NCBI GenBank assembly: GCA_021397845.1
Contig: CM038051.1
Coordinates: 12,183,827-12,247,826, forward strand
DNA length: 64,000 nucleotides
Reading direction: 5' to 3'
From: Areca catechu
Lineage: Eukaryota; Streptophyta; Magnoliopsida; Arecales; Arecaceae
Both the position numbers and the translations under genes were made by a program. The notes under the pieces were generated by a model. The model had not been told where the DNA came from and did no database searches. It saw nothing but the letters and a program-made list of their open reading frames with translations. This document shows, piece by piece, positions 31,696 to 42,600 of the stretch (position 1 is its first letter; each line of letters begins with the position of its first letter).

Positions 31696-32648
31696 CGTCT
31701 GCAGATAATGTTTATTTTGTGAGTGAAATTTCTTCATCGCTAATTCATTCTATTGTCGGTGTGTGTCCCCTGCTAAATTTCATCTATAAGCAATGTGACC
31801 TTTGAAGTACAACGGTTGCACCGAACTGTTTCCAATGAACTGTCGATTCTATGAGCTTGGTAAATGGGAATTATTGGCCCAGACTGCTTCCAACTGGATT
31901 CAGAAGAGGAATTCAAGTCCTCGGTAGAGAAAAACAGGCCATCCAAAAAAATAATAATAATAAAATAAAGAAAAAGGGCCCTTGCTTTCGGAATAGTGGC
32001 CAAGAATCAAGATGCTAACCACGACCGCTGGCTCCTGTGTTTGGTGGGAAAGACCCTTGCTCCGTCAGCGGCGGTGGCGTGGCTGACAAGGAACGGTAAC
32101 AACAACTTATGAACATGTTAAGAGAATCAGACCGTTCTGGAAGGTATTGTCAACTTATGGGCTATTCATAAATTGTCAAGCTAATTTGTTTAATAGTCAT
32201 TAACATCAATTTTATTATTTTTTTTAAAAAAAATCCCTCTGGAAGAGAAATCAATCGTCATTTGGCTCAAAGCTTACCTTGTCCAGCCGCTGGGGTGATG
32301 GCAACATGCATTTCAGAAACGTCAGTACTTTAAACCCCACATCTAATAAGAATACTCTTCAAAGTATTTACTAATTTATTTGTTGACCAAATGCCTCTCC
32401 TCTATTCTCTATATAAAAGAATAGATGAGTAATTGTCCAAAAATGTTTATGGTTTGAGCGACGGGTTCAAACTTGAAAGATCTTTCCGGGTTGAGAATTA
32501 GTGATGTAAGCTTAGTTTGTTGCCTATCATGTTATCTTTGCTATTATACATATCATTTTAATTTTTTTTTTTGCACTTTAACAATACAATAGATAGATAT
32601 TAATTAATTCTGAATTTTTTCTGGGCTTTTGATGAAATTTCCGTATTA
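31696..32648. other. Spacer between two Tat elements, no gene seen
   Basis: Mixed sequence with no coding frame I can recognise; the 76-codon minus frame at 31773-32003 has no family features. Confidence 0.5.
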
Positions 32649-32653
32649 ACAAT

Positions 32654-33249
32654 TATTGCTGCTGAATCTCCCGGACCGAGTTCTCTCGACCTAGCTGGAG
32701 TGCGCGTCTCCCTAGTTCCTGCAAAAACGTCCCATGGGCCGGTGATGTTCCGGCGGGAAACACTCCGATGGCTAAGTTAATTGGAGCCTTAGAGCAACAG
32801 AATGGAGGAATCAAAAAGAGATAACTCGTGATGAAGGAAAAAGCTCTCTTACCGTTTGGAGTTCTCCTTTTATCTTATATAGGCACGGAATTTCACCAGA
32901 ATCTGTTAGAGGCCAGGCTGGGAATGGCCAATCTGTCCCTAGAGGAATCTTGGTAGCGGCCAGGTGGCACCAGATCGTGGGACCTGCAGGGTAACGGCAT
33001 CGAGATCGTGGGATCCGTAGAGTAATGACGCCGAAATGTAAGGATTATGTCGTAACGGCATCCTGGTACTAGCTGGAAGGAGCCTCTGGAGCTTTCGCAC
33101 CGTCCTTGGAGCGACCCGTCTTGGACCGATATGGGCCCGGCTGAAGTGGGTCGGTCGGACCTCAAGTAGGTCAACCAGACCTTTGGTCCGACCGATCGAA
33201 GGGCCATCGGCTCCGGTCTGGTTCGGAGGAAAGCCGATTGGGTATAACA
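32654..33249 (-). repeat. 3' LTR of Tat element (596 bp)
   Basis: On the minus strand it begins TGTTATACCC, has a TATA box in CCTATATAAG (about 32875-32884), the CATCGGAGTG-CCGCCGG block, and GTTTTTGCAGG. It ends at 32654 with AATA where ...ACA would be canonical. The first 330 bp match 38870-38543. Confidence 0.92.
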
Positions 33250-33849
33250 GTTGCCCCCTTGCTCTTGCCTTCGGGAGGGCTTGTAGCTTCGAAGGGCGAG
33301 AACATCATTCTCGCACTGAGTGCATTTATCCTTGAGATGATTGCGGATCTGATTGGGCGTGTTGTGTCTGGTCGTTTCCCACTCCGGAAACTCGTGCTTG
33401 GGACAGGTGTCGACGCTGCATTGGAGGCGGAGGGAGCGGCAGTTAATGCAGAAGGGGTGCAATGATGAGTGGCCAACCTGGCCTACTCAACCATCGGGCT
33501 TCGGAGGTGACTTGAATGACGTGGCGATATTTGGGCGGTTGGTGTCGTGCTGGGAGCGACCCCTCTGCCGTTGATCTGGCAATCATGCAGATCGCGGCTC
33601 GAATGTGCTTTTTTCTGTCGCATCGGCTTTCGCTGCATGGGGAGTCGTATCGCCTGACGCCTGGATCGCAGCACTCGAGGGACGGTAGGAAGCGATTCCC
33701 CCAGGGGCTATGAAAAGGAAGTGTCGAGACTCTGGGTGGAGTTTCTTGCTGCATCCGTACTTGGAAAGAGAGCGTCACATTCCACCGTCTCCGTCCTTTT
33801 AGGAAACCAGTCCTCGGGTTAGTCCTCTTTCTCTTCAAGCCTCATAGTA

Positions 33850-35893
33850 ATGGCCTCCAACCGTAGGGAGAAGGAGCTATGTCCCAATTAGGTCCAGTTT
33901 GAATTGACAGGGGATCGGGTAGAGGCCCTTAGGGTTAGATACAACATTCCCTCCACCCTGCACCTCACTGTCCCGGACCACGAAGGGAGGGTGACCGGGC
34001 CACTGAGCCCCGGAGCCCTCCCGATATACAAGGATCACCTAAAGGTTGGCCTTAGGTTCCCCCTATGTGACTTTTTCATCGAGGTCTTCAATCTTTATAG
34101 AATTATCCCTGCGCAGCTGACCCCGAACAGCATTCAGGCCATCAGCTGCTTCATGGTTCTGTGCCAAAGAGCCGGAGCAGAGGTTAGGACCTCCCTCTTT
34201 ATCACCTTCTTTGTTCTGAAGAAAGACATTAGGAGCAAGGAATGGTGGGTGCTTAGCCCCCGTCCCGGGCGAAAGATACTTGGAGGAATTCTGTTGGCCA
34301 TCCATGGATGGAAATCGAAGTTCTTCTTCGTGCACAGCCTTTGGCCTTGGGGCTTTGACCTGTCATGGAGGGAACCAAGGCTGAAGGCTAATGAAGGGAG
34401 GATGGTGCTGATGGTCGACCAAGCTTATTTCAATGAGATGGAGACGATCGGCTTCATAATGGTGCCGGAGTTGCTTCATGAGGATATCCTCCACTTGGCC
34501 GGAGTCAGCCGCCACGAACACTTAGGTAGGGTAGAAGCCGTTGCCATCGGTCCCTTTTTCGTTCTATAGGCTTTATTTTCTTATTTACTTACTTTGGTCT
34601 TGCCCTTGCAACACGAGAGAAGATGAAGCTCGATAGAACGAGGGTAGCAGAACGGGCGGCAAAGAAGAGGGCCGCCCAGTCCACGGACAAGCCGAAAAGG
34701 CAGCAGGTGGAGGATCAGCCCGCGATCATAATGGCATCGAAATCTGATGAGGATAATGTACCCTTGTCAGAGCGGATGGCAGCAAAGGCATCGGGACCTC
34801 CACCCACTACCGAGGAGTCGGCCATCCGACCGGAGCCAACCGTGTCAGAGCCGACCGAAGAGGGGGTGGCTCCAGTCTCACCATTAGCCGAGCCGACAGA
34901 GGCAGTTCGCCCGGCGAACAAGGGAAAAGGTGCAGTTGGAGGAGCGGATGCCGATGAGGTTAGCTACGACACCTTCAAATGCTGGCATGCTCTTCGTAAA
35001 CCCCAGCAGGCTAGGGATTTGCTCAAAGGGGCTATTACTAAGGTCGACTGGGAGGAGTCCAGTCGGTGCAAGCTGAACGAGGTGGCGAGAAGCGCCTACC
35101 TCAACCTGATGAATGTAACTTATTATCCCTTTATCTTCTTTCTTCTTCTCCTTTTACCTTGTGTGTGACTAACATGGCTTATTGTTTGCAGTTTCTCCAT
35201 GACGTCTCACGGATGGATGAGGGCCTTGGCGAGATGGTTCACATGACAGAGGCCTCGACCAAGAAGGTCGAGGGGTCAGAGATGGCTAGAGTAGTGGCAG
35301 AGGCATCGCGGAAGGCCATGGAGGAGAGGCTATCGGCTAGTCTAGCCGAAGCCGAGTCCTTGAAGAAGCAAGCAGAAGACCTGCAGATTCAGTTAGCCAA
35401 ATGGAAGGCCAAGTTGAAGAAGAAGAAGGCAAAGGTTACCTCCTTGGTCCGTCGGCTGAGCAAGGAGGAGGAACGGTCTGCTAACTTCGAGAGGAGCACG
35501 CAGGCCCACCAGGCGATGTCGGCGAAATACATGACCCAGCTGAGAGAGGCGAAGGAGCTGGAGGAAGAGCAGGTTCACGATGCTATGGTAGAATACAAGG
35601 TTTCCGCCAGCTTCAACGATGAGATGGAAGAGGCCGGAGCGGCGAGCTACGAGTACGGCTTCGATGACTGTCTGAAGAAGGTAGCCGAAGCCTTTTTAAA
35701 GCTCGACTTATCTGCCATACAGTTGAGGCAGCCGACGGAAGAAGGGGGGCCGACCGATGTCGGGGCAGACGCCCAAGCTACTGCCGACACGGGGTCGACG
35801 GAGGCATCGGTCGGGACTTCGGATGTAGTGCAGGAGGTTGAAGCCGAAGCTCCTCCAACCATTTCTCCCTTGTACCCGCAGGGCAAGATTTAA
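33850..35893 (+). pseudogene. Antisense ORF of Tat element: PF04195-like domain plus coiled coil, spliced
   Basis: It lies opposite to pol, between pol and the 3' LTR. The first part (33850-34569) matches the 'putative gypsy-type transposon' domain (PF04195-like: VGLRFPLCDFFIEVFNLYRI, QLTPNSIQAISCFM). A TAG at 33889 interrupts its start. The second part (34623-35114) is basic then Pro/Glu-rich. A 77-bp intron with GT-AG ends (35115-35191) joins in phase to 35192-35893, a Glu/Lys/Ala-rich coiled coil (about 35230-35640) and an acidic C-terminus. Antisense ORFs of this kind are known in Tat-group elements; their role is unknown. If the break at 34570-34622 is also an intron, the protein was about 600 residues long. 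Confidence 0.8.
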
Positions 35894-36164
35894 GACTGAT
35901 TGTAAAAGTCTGCCCATTCTTGTAAAAATCTTTTTAATGAATGAAATGATTTTGGTTTTGGATATGTATCTTTGACGTCTATTTTTCTGAATGTGGAATG
36001 GTCGACTTAGTCCGAATTCATCTCTTTTAGAAATATTTCTAAGTGTCGAGAGATTGGTTTAGCCCAAACTCATCTCTTTTAGAAATATTTTTAAGGAACC
36101 TTTGAACTGGTCATTTAAAGGAAAATCCTTCAAGTGTCTAAGGACCCCAAGTAGTATTTTTCGA

Positions 36165-36690
36165 TCAAGGTTGGACTCTGAGCAAGCTGTCCTAGAGCCT
36201 TGCCGATCGGAATCGAACTTGAGTGGGCTATACTAGAGCCTTTGCCGATCGGAATCGGACTTTGAGTGGGCTGTCCTAAAGCCTTTGCCGATCAGAATCG
36301 GACTTGAATGGGCTACACTAGAGCCTTTGCCGGTCGAAATCGGACTTAAGTGGGCTGCACTAGAGCCTTTGCCAATCGAAATCGGACTTTGAGTGGGCTG
36401 CCCTAGAGCCTTTGCCGATCGAAATCGGACTTTGAGTGGGCTACACTAGAGCCTTTGTCGATCGGAATCGGACTTTGAGTGGACTACACTAGAGCCTTTG
36501 CCGATCGAAATCGGACTTGAGTGGGCTATCCTAGAGCCTTTGCCGATCAGAATCGGACTTAAGTGGGCTATACTAGAGCCTTTGCCGATCGGAATCTGAC
36601 TTTGAGTGGGCTGCCCTAGAGCCTTTAGCCGATCGGAATCGGATTTAAGTGGGCTACACTAGAGCCTTTACCGATCGGAATCGGACTTCC
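36165..36690. repeat. 42-bp tandem repeat, about 12 copies, between antisense ORF and pol
   Basis: Each unit reads like TGAGTGGGCTACACTAGAGC then CTTTGCCGATCGGAATCGGAC. The GCCGATCGGAATCGG part is close to palindromic. Copies differ by a few bases each, with more variation in the CTAC/CTGC/CTAT position. Confidence 0.92.
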
Positions 36691-36744
36691 TTCTAGTGTA
36701 AATCGCTGTCTTTATTGATAATATTTGTGGAGGTTATCTACATT

Positions 36745-37990
36745 CCAAGGGCGTGCCACCTACCATCCGTCTAGATGCTTGAGTCGGTAAGTTCCGGCCC
36801 GGATCACTTCGACTATCCAATAGGGGCCTTCTCAATTGGGGGAGAGCTTTCCTTGTTCAATTGGCCTGGATATCTCTGATCTCCGCAGAACCAAGTCTCC
36901 GACTCGGAAGCTTCGAGCCTTGACTCGAGAATTATAATATTAGGCCATTCTTTGATGATAGGTCGCCATCCTCAGGCCTACCCGGAGTTGGGTCTCGTCG
37001 AGTAAGTCAAGGTCGGCCCTTTTCTACTTAGAATTGGCTGGTTTGGTGAAATGATCAATCCAGAAGGACTACAAGGAGACTTCCATCGATATGACCGCCT
37101 CACTCCTGTAGGTGAGATTGAATGGAGTCTCTCTAGTCGCTGTCTGGGAGGTAGTCTGATAGGCCCAAAGCACCAAACAAAGTTCTTCTGTCCAGAGTCC
37201 CTTGGCGTTGCTCGGCCGGGTCTTCAACCCATGTAGGATTGTCCAATTGGTGACTTCGGCCTCTTCATTGGATTGGGGGTGCCCGACTGAAGTTAATCGG
37301 TGGGAGACAATATTGCTGGCAAAAATCCTGAAACTTCGGGTTGTCGAACTGTCTTCCATTGTCGGTGATGATCGCCAGCGGTATGCCGAACCGAAAGATA
37401 ATGCAGTTTCGGACGAAGTTCTTCACCTTGGCTTCGGTGATCTACGCCAATGGCTCAGCTTCCACCCACTTGGTGAAGTAGTCGATGGCTACAATAAGGA
37501 ACTTTTGTTGTCCGGACACTGGGGGGAATGGCCCGAGGATGTCCATTCCCCATTGCACGAATGGCCAGGGGGTGATCAGCGGGTTTAGCTGACTAGCTGG
37601 TCATCTTTGAATATTGGAGTACCTCTGGCATGTGTCGCATTTTTTAACAAAATTCGAAGCATCCCTCTGAATGGTTGGCCAGTAAAAGCCCCGTCGGATG
37701 ATCTTGTAGGCCAAAGATCTACCTCCCAGGTGGTCGCCACATATGCTTTCGTGCATTTCTCTGAGTACGTAATCGGCGTCCGACGGCTCCAGGTACTTCA
37801 GCAGTGGTTGCGTAAACGATCGTTTATAGAGAATTCCGACGAGGACAACGTACTTCGAGGCAGTCCAGCACACATGCTTGGCTTCGGTCTTCTCTTCTGG
37901 CAGGGTTCCTTCGTTGAGGAATGCAAGGATGGGGTTCATCCAAGAGGCTTCTCGCTCCACTTGATGGATTCATGATATCTCTTCAGCAAT
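36745..37990 (-). pseudogene. Tat integrase, frameshifted
   Basis: The zinc-binding domain is open at 37960-37601 (HESICGDHLGGRSLAYKIIR, then WP and CDTCQRYS; H, H, C, C all present). The core follows in shifting frames from 37590, and its C-terminal part is open at 37359-37069 (VGHPQSNEEAEVTN, LWAYQTTSQTATRETPF). The C-terminal domain is legible to about 36745 (FRVGDLVLRR, then GPYWIVEV). Integrase inserts element cDNA into chromosomes. Confidence 0.88.
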
Positions 37991-38029
37991 GCTTGGACTT
38001 TGTAGGTGCTCCACGAAGGTCTGGTCGGA

Positions 38030-38542
38030 GGGGTTAATGACGACAGTGGCCAGCCGTGACAAGGCGTCCGCCCGAGAATTTTGCACTTGAGGTATATAAA
38101 GTATCTCAAAAGATGAGTCGAGTCACGAGGCTCTGTACCTTACTCAAGTACTTGGCCAGGGTCGGATCTCTCGTCTCGAATTCGTCTCTCACCTGGTTTA
38201 CCACAAGTTGAGAATCAGAGAAGGCTCTGATCCGACCGATGCCCAGCTCGTTGGCTATCCTCAGTCCCGCGATGAGGGTTTCATATTTCGTCTGGTTATT
38301 TGATACTTGGAATGCAAAATGTAGGGCATATTCCAGCTCTGTTCATCAGGGTCAGACATGATCAAGCCCGCTCCTCAACCAGGAAGATTAGACACCCCGT
38401 TCACATGGAGTGTTCAGGCGGGATCCGACTCTCCAGCAATATTATCCTTAGGTGTGCCGACCGCTTGCAGAGGTGTCTCCTGTCTCCAGATACACTTTGT
38501 TATGAAGTCGGCGATCACCTGAGCCTTCATGGCTAACCGAGA
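38030..38542 (-). pseudogene. Tat RNase H, decayed
   Basis: Minus-strand translation in shifting frames gives LAMKAQVIADFI, LHVNGVSN, GAGLIMSDPD, YETLIAGLRIANELGI, AFSDSQLVVNQV and SRADALSRLATV, the standard blocks of Ty3/gypsy RNase H. The usual DG of the first active-site block reads NG. The domain begins directly at the joint with the LTR. Confidence 0.85.
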
Positions 38543-38870
38543 CTGGTGGCACCATATCTTGGGACCTGCAAGTAACGGCGCCGAGATCGTGGGATCTGCA
38601 GAGTAATGACGCCGAGATGTAAGTATTCAGTCGTAATGGCATCTTGGTACTAGATGGAAAGATTCTCTGGAGCCTCCGGGCCGTCCTTGGAGCGGCCCGC
38701 CTTGGATCGATATAGGACCTGCTGAAGTGGATCGGTCGAATCTCTGGTAAGTCGATCGAATCTTCGATGAATCGGTTGGATCTCAAGTAGGTCAGCCAAG
38801 CTTTTGGTCCGACCGGTCGAAGGGTCGTTGGATCCTATCTGATTTGAAGAAAAATTGATCGGATATAACA
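38543..38870 (-). repeat. Partial 5' LTR of Tat element
   Basis: It matches the first 330 bp of the 3' LTR (33249-32920), starts TGTTATATCC at 38870 next to the ACAAT duplication, and ends abruptly against RNase H. It carries an extra AATCKRTCGAT-type duplication near 38735-38775. Confidence 0.9.
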
Positions 38871-38875
38871 ACAAT

Positions 38876-40221
38876 GATTCCAATTCTTTACCTTTTTACG
38901 AACTTATTCCTAAACGCCAGGAATCATGCCCCTGTGCAAGTCGCCGTTTGGCTCGAGGTTTTGGATAAGAATGCACGGAAATTTTTTTTTTTTTTAGAAC
39001 AAAAACTTCGAAAATATAACGAGCCGCGTGCCTCCAGGCAATCTCCATGCCGCCTCATCCCCATCGAGTCCCAGTTCCCACCGTCGAGGCCATGTGACCG
39101 GTCCCGTGGACCCCGATGCTTCTATTATGGTAAGTCATCAACTCAGCAGGCATTTATTCTGCCTTCAAGAAACTGGTATCATAATTTATTACCACTACCC
39201 TGTCCCCAGTCCCCACCCTCTTCCTTATCTCTAATTCTATCTATCCTTCATAACTTTATCCACGCCGGACCATTAGAACGATTCAATATTCCACGATGAC
39301 CTGCAAAACTCGGGTCCAGAAGTCTTCCTAGGTGATTGATTTGACCAAGTTCCCACATGCCTACCGCAGAAAACAAGGAAGGATGCTAAGCTTGTGGACG
39401 CAAAGCTTGAGTAATTTCCTACTTGGACTTGGGTCCCATCGCCCCTCCCACAAGAAATTGACAGGTCTGAAACTATAACGTGCGACCATTTAGATGTGGG
39501 ACACCAAAATCTACCTATCTGTTTCCTTGCGAATCCTTGAATAATTTTGTTTAATTGTTTTTACATTTGTTGGGTGGCATTAATTCCGGATAATAAGAGT
39601 CACCGGACACCTGGCTCGGCAAAAAGGGGGCACATTTCCGCTAAATTTGCCTCTGGAATGTCCATGAGAAATTCCCATCGGGGGAAACGGACGGCAACGA
39701 ATGCATTGAAATGGTTGTGGGAGAAGGATATCATCATGATATGGATAAATACGAGGCATAAGCCTTATCCGCTGCAAGTTTTACAGATATACCCATGGAA
39801 GGGAGCGAGGATTTTGACCCCTCCAAACAATAAAAGCCAATGGCAAAAGGGGTAACACAGAGTTTTAACCATTCTTTCTTTTTTCTTTTTTTCTTTTTTC
39901 TCCTTCTCCCAAAGAAAAAAAAAAGAAAAGTTACCATCCCTTCACTCCTTTTCAAAACAATGTTTTTTAACTGACATACTTTATTAAAAAAAGCAAAGGG
40001 CAGCACAATTAGATTCCACCATTATCAGGTAACTTCTTAACATTAACTTAAAAATATATGAGCAGATGGAATTGCCCATGGTTGTGGGCTGTATGTGTAT
40101 TCTATAAATACACCTTTGGATACGATACAAGAAGGACCGATAGCCTTGCAAGGGGTGAACGTGTTCATAGAACGAGCCTCCATATCCTCATCTCTTGGAT
40201 TCCAAAGACCACAAACTAGAC
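38876..40221. other. Intergenic and OXS3-like promoter
   Basis: No gene seen. 39870-39930 is a C/T- and A-rich low-complexity stretch. The downstream 150 bp hold the promoter and 5' UTR of the next gene. Confidence 0.5.
40103..40110 (+). promoter_or_regulatory. TATA box of OXS3-like gene
   Basis: TATAAATA lies 119 bp before the chosen ATG, a usual distance allowing a leader of about 85 bp. Confidence 0.6.
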
Positions 40222-41159
40222 ATGGGTGAAGACCTCAGCCAGAGATTTCATGGAATCCTACCTTGTAACGAAGATGATGGTGAGCTACGCGATTCTTCCT
40301 CCTTCTCCGACTACTCCGACGACGAAGATTTCAGGGAGGACACAACTTCATCTCCAAACTTTCCACCACCTTTGAACAAAGCTACTTCCTTGCCATCACA
40401 ATTCGATACAACTGGGCCTCTCTACGATTTATCCTCCCTCGCGGCACAACTTCCAACCAAGTGAGTAATACTCTGACATGAATCTAGACCTTTGATTATG
40501 TATCCATGATCAGAGCTCGACCAAATACAAATTGTTACCATTGCTTAACGAGAAATTAGTTGAACATCATTTTAAGAAGCCCCTCTTATATATAACTCTT
40601 TTTTTTTTTTTTTTTTCTCCTCAAGTTTTTTACTTTTTTTGGAAAAAAAAAAAGAGATGGGCAAACTTGATATATAATTCATTCCAATTGGATGAGTGAA
40701 AATATCTATGTTAATATGACTGCAGAATTCAATTCTTTTTTCTGCATCCATATAGCTTGCAACGCATCTTGATAATCCTGTACATGACTGCATGGAGAGA
40801 GGATTGCTAATGCTATCTTATCATATCTCGGTTGAATTGATTAGTTTTTGGCCGTGTTGTGTTGCAGGAGAGGGCTATCCAAGTTCTATCAAGGGAAGTC
40901 CCAGTCCTTCACCTCCCTGTCTGATGTGAGATGCCTCGCGGATCTGCCTAAGAAAGAGACTCCATTCAGAAGGAAGATGAAGTCATCCAAGAGCCATGAA
41001 GGAGGGTTGGATGGAAGCTCAAAATCTAAGCAAGGACTGGCAACTTCCAGCAAGACCGGATCAAAGAAGCCATCAAGAGGTTCTTGTGCTTCTTCGATTG
41101 CAAGCAGCAGCAGCAAACCACCACCTATTCCTGTACAAAAGAATTTTTGTCTTCACTAA
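40222..41159 (+). CDS. OXIDATIVE STRESS 3-like protein, two exons
   Basis: Exons are 40222-40460 and 40868-41159; phases close to give 176 residues. The intron has GTGAGT and TTGCAG ends and follows the LPTK codons. The N-terminal half is acidic and Ser-rich (SSSFSDYSDDEDFRED). The exon junction starts the family block, about residues 80-105 (KRGLSKFYQGKSQSFTSLSD, then CLADLPKKE). The C-terminal half is Ser/Lys/Gly-rich and probably disordered. OXS3 and its relatives are plant nuclear proteins linked to stress tolerance through effects on chromatin; there is no known enzyme activity. An in-frame TTG upstream is ignored in favour of the first ATG. Confidence 0.88.
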
Positions 41160-42600
41160 ATTACGCAACAGAAAAAAGCCTAAACGGTTCCACTGGTAGC
41201 ATATATTTAGATTTTACGGAGATTAGTGGGAGGAGCATGGGTCGAGTTTCTGCGCTCATCTTATTAAAATGTTCTTTCTGGGTATCAAAAATTATTGTAG
41301 AAGTTTTCAAGAGCTACTTACCTTTATTTGAGAAATGGTAGAGATTAAGAATCTTTTTGTAAGAGTTTCCTTTTTTAAAATTAGTCTAAAGTTCTTCTTG
41401 GTTCTCTGCAACTCCAAATTTCAATTGGCAATTGGTGTCCTAATAGTCTTGCTTATGGTCAACTGCTTTTACCAATTTCCTGGATGGATCATGACTTGCT
41501 AACTGGTGTTAAATTTCTTCTTGTGCCCCATGGATTCCTTGTAAATGCTTATTCAAGTCATCCTTGTGTTAGATTTCTTACTCTTGCTTGTTGTGACCCT
41601 AGACTCTTAATGTTTCTTTGATGCCCTGTTCGGAGAAGATTTAAAATAAAAGAAGAGAAACGAGAGAAGAGAACTGTCTGCATGAAGCTCTCTAACTTAA
41701 AAAATGGAGAGGTCTAATCCTGCCATTGCACTTTATGTACCTCTCCATCCTATACAAAGGCACTGTGTTATAAGATGCACCGGCCTCATCCATCATTGAC
41801 GATCGTGAGGTCACGAACTAGTAAGAATCCGAGTTTTTTGTTGTTGTTAACTATAAAATTGAAATATTTTGTCTTCTTTCTTCCCCTCCGAAACCTGTGA
41901 TTCTAAGTATCTCTTTTCTCTCTCTTTCCAGGTCTCTCAATCTATCCTACACCTCTTCTTCCACTCTATTCCAACTTATTCTTGAATGTTCTCACATGCC
42001 ACCACATGAAACTGTTAAATGAATGACAGACGTTCAGAAATTTCTATAAGATTTGATAGTAGAAATCGGTAGAGCTCGCATTCCAACAAATAAAATTAAT
42101 AGAATGAACTGACTCATGTCATTTTCTGATTAAAATGGCAGTGACTTCAGCTGTGAAACTGACTTGTATCATTTATTTTCTGATTAAAATAGCAGAGACT
42201 TTAGCCGCTGTTTTCTCTGAAAACTAGTTGAACGATATAATAATCAAGTCGGCCCTGCGCCTGCAAAACAAGCTGGCAGAACAATGTAGTTTTTCTCTTG
42301 TTGATAAAATAATTAAAACCACGCTATAGGATTCAGTGAAAAGAAGGGGAAAAAAATGTCTAAAATCCCAGAGGAATTAATAAAGATATTTGCAGAAAAT
42401 AATCTTAAAGTCAAAAAAAAACCGGGGCAATCAGAAATAGACTTCCAGACAAAATGGTTGCCTCTATCCTTCGTTTAGTCAATCTGCAATTCAGGGACAT
42501 CTTACTGACCTCGGACAAATTAATATTCCAGCTCTATATCCATCTATTTCCCCAAAACCTCTTAACAGCAACTCAGATAAATTTACAGAAAAATTTTTAT
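41160..42600. other. Intergenic between OXS3-like and PTPMT genes
   Basis: 3' flanks of two convergent genes. No gene seen. A diverged two-copy tandem repeat of about 50 bp lies at 42110-42212 (GACTCATGTCATTTTCTGAT versus GACTTGTATCATTTATTTTC). Confidence 0.55.

Larger units (their letters stand above)
32654..38870 (-). mobile_element. Tat-lineage Ty3/gypsy element with antisense ORF, 5' part deleted
   Basis: The 5-bp duplication ACAAT flanks it exactly (32649-32653 and 38871-38875). Minus-strand order: partial 5' LTR (38870-38543), RNase H, integrase, a 42-bp repeat array, an antisense ORF on the plus strand, purine tract, and complete 3' LTR (33249-32654). The rest of the 5' LTR, primer-binding site, gag, protease and RT are deleted at one joint near 38543. 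Integrase and RNase H carry frameshifts, so it is nonautonomous. Confidence 0.93.
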
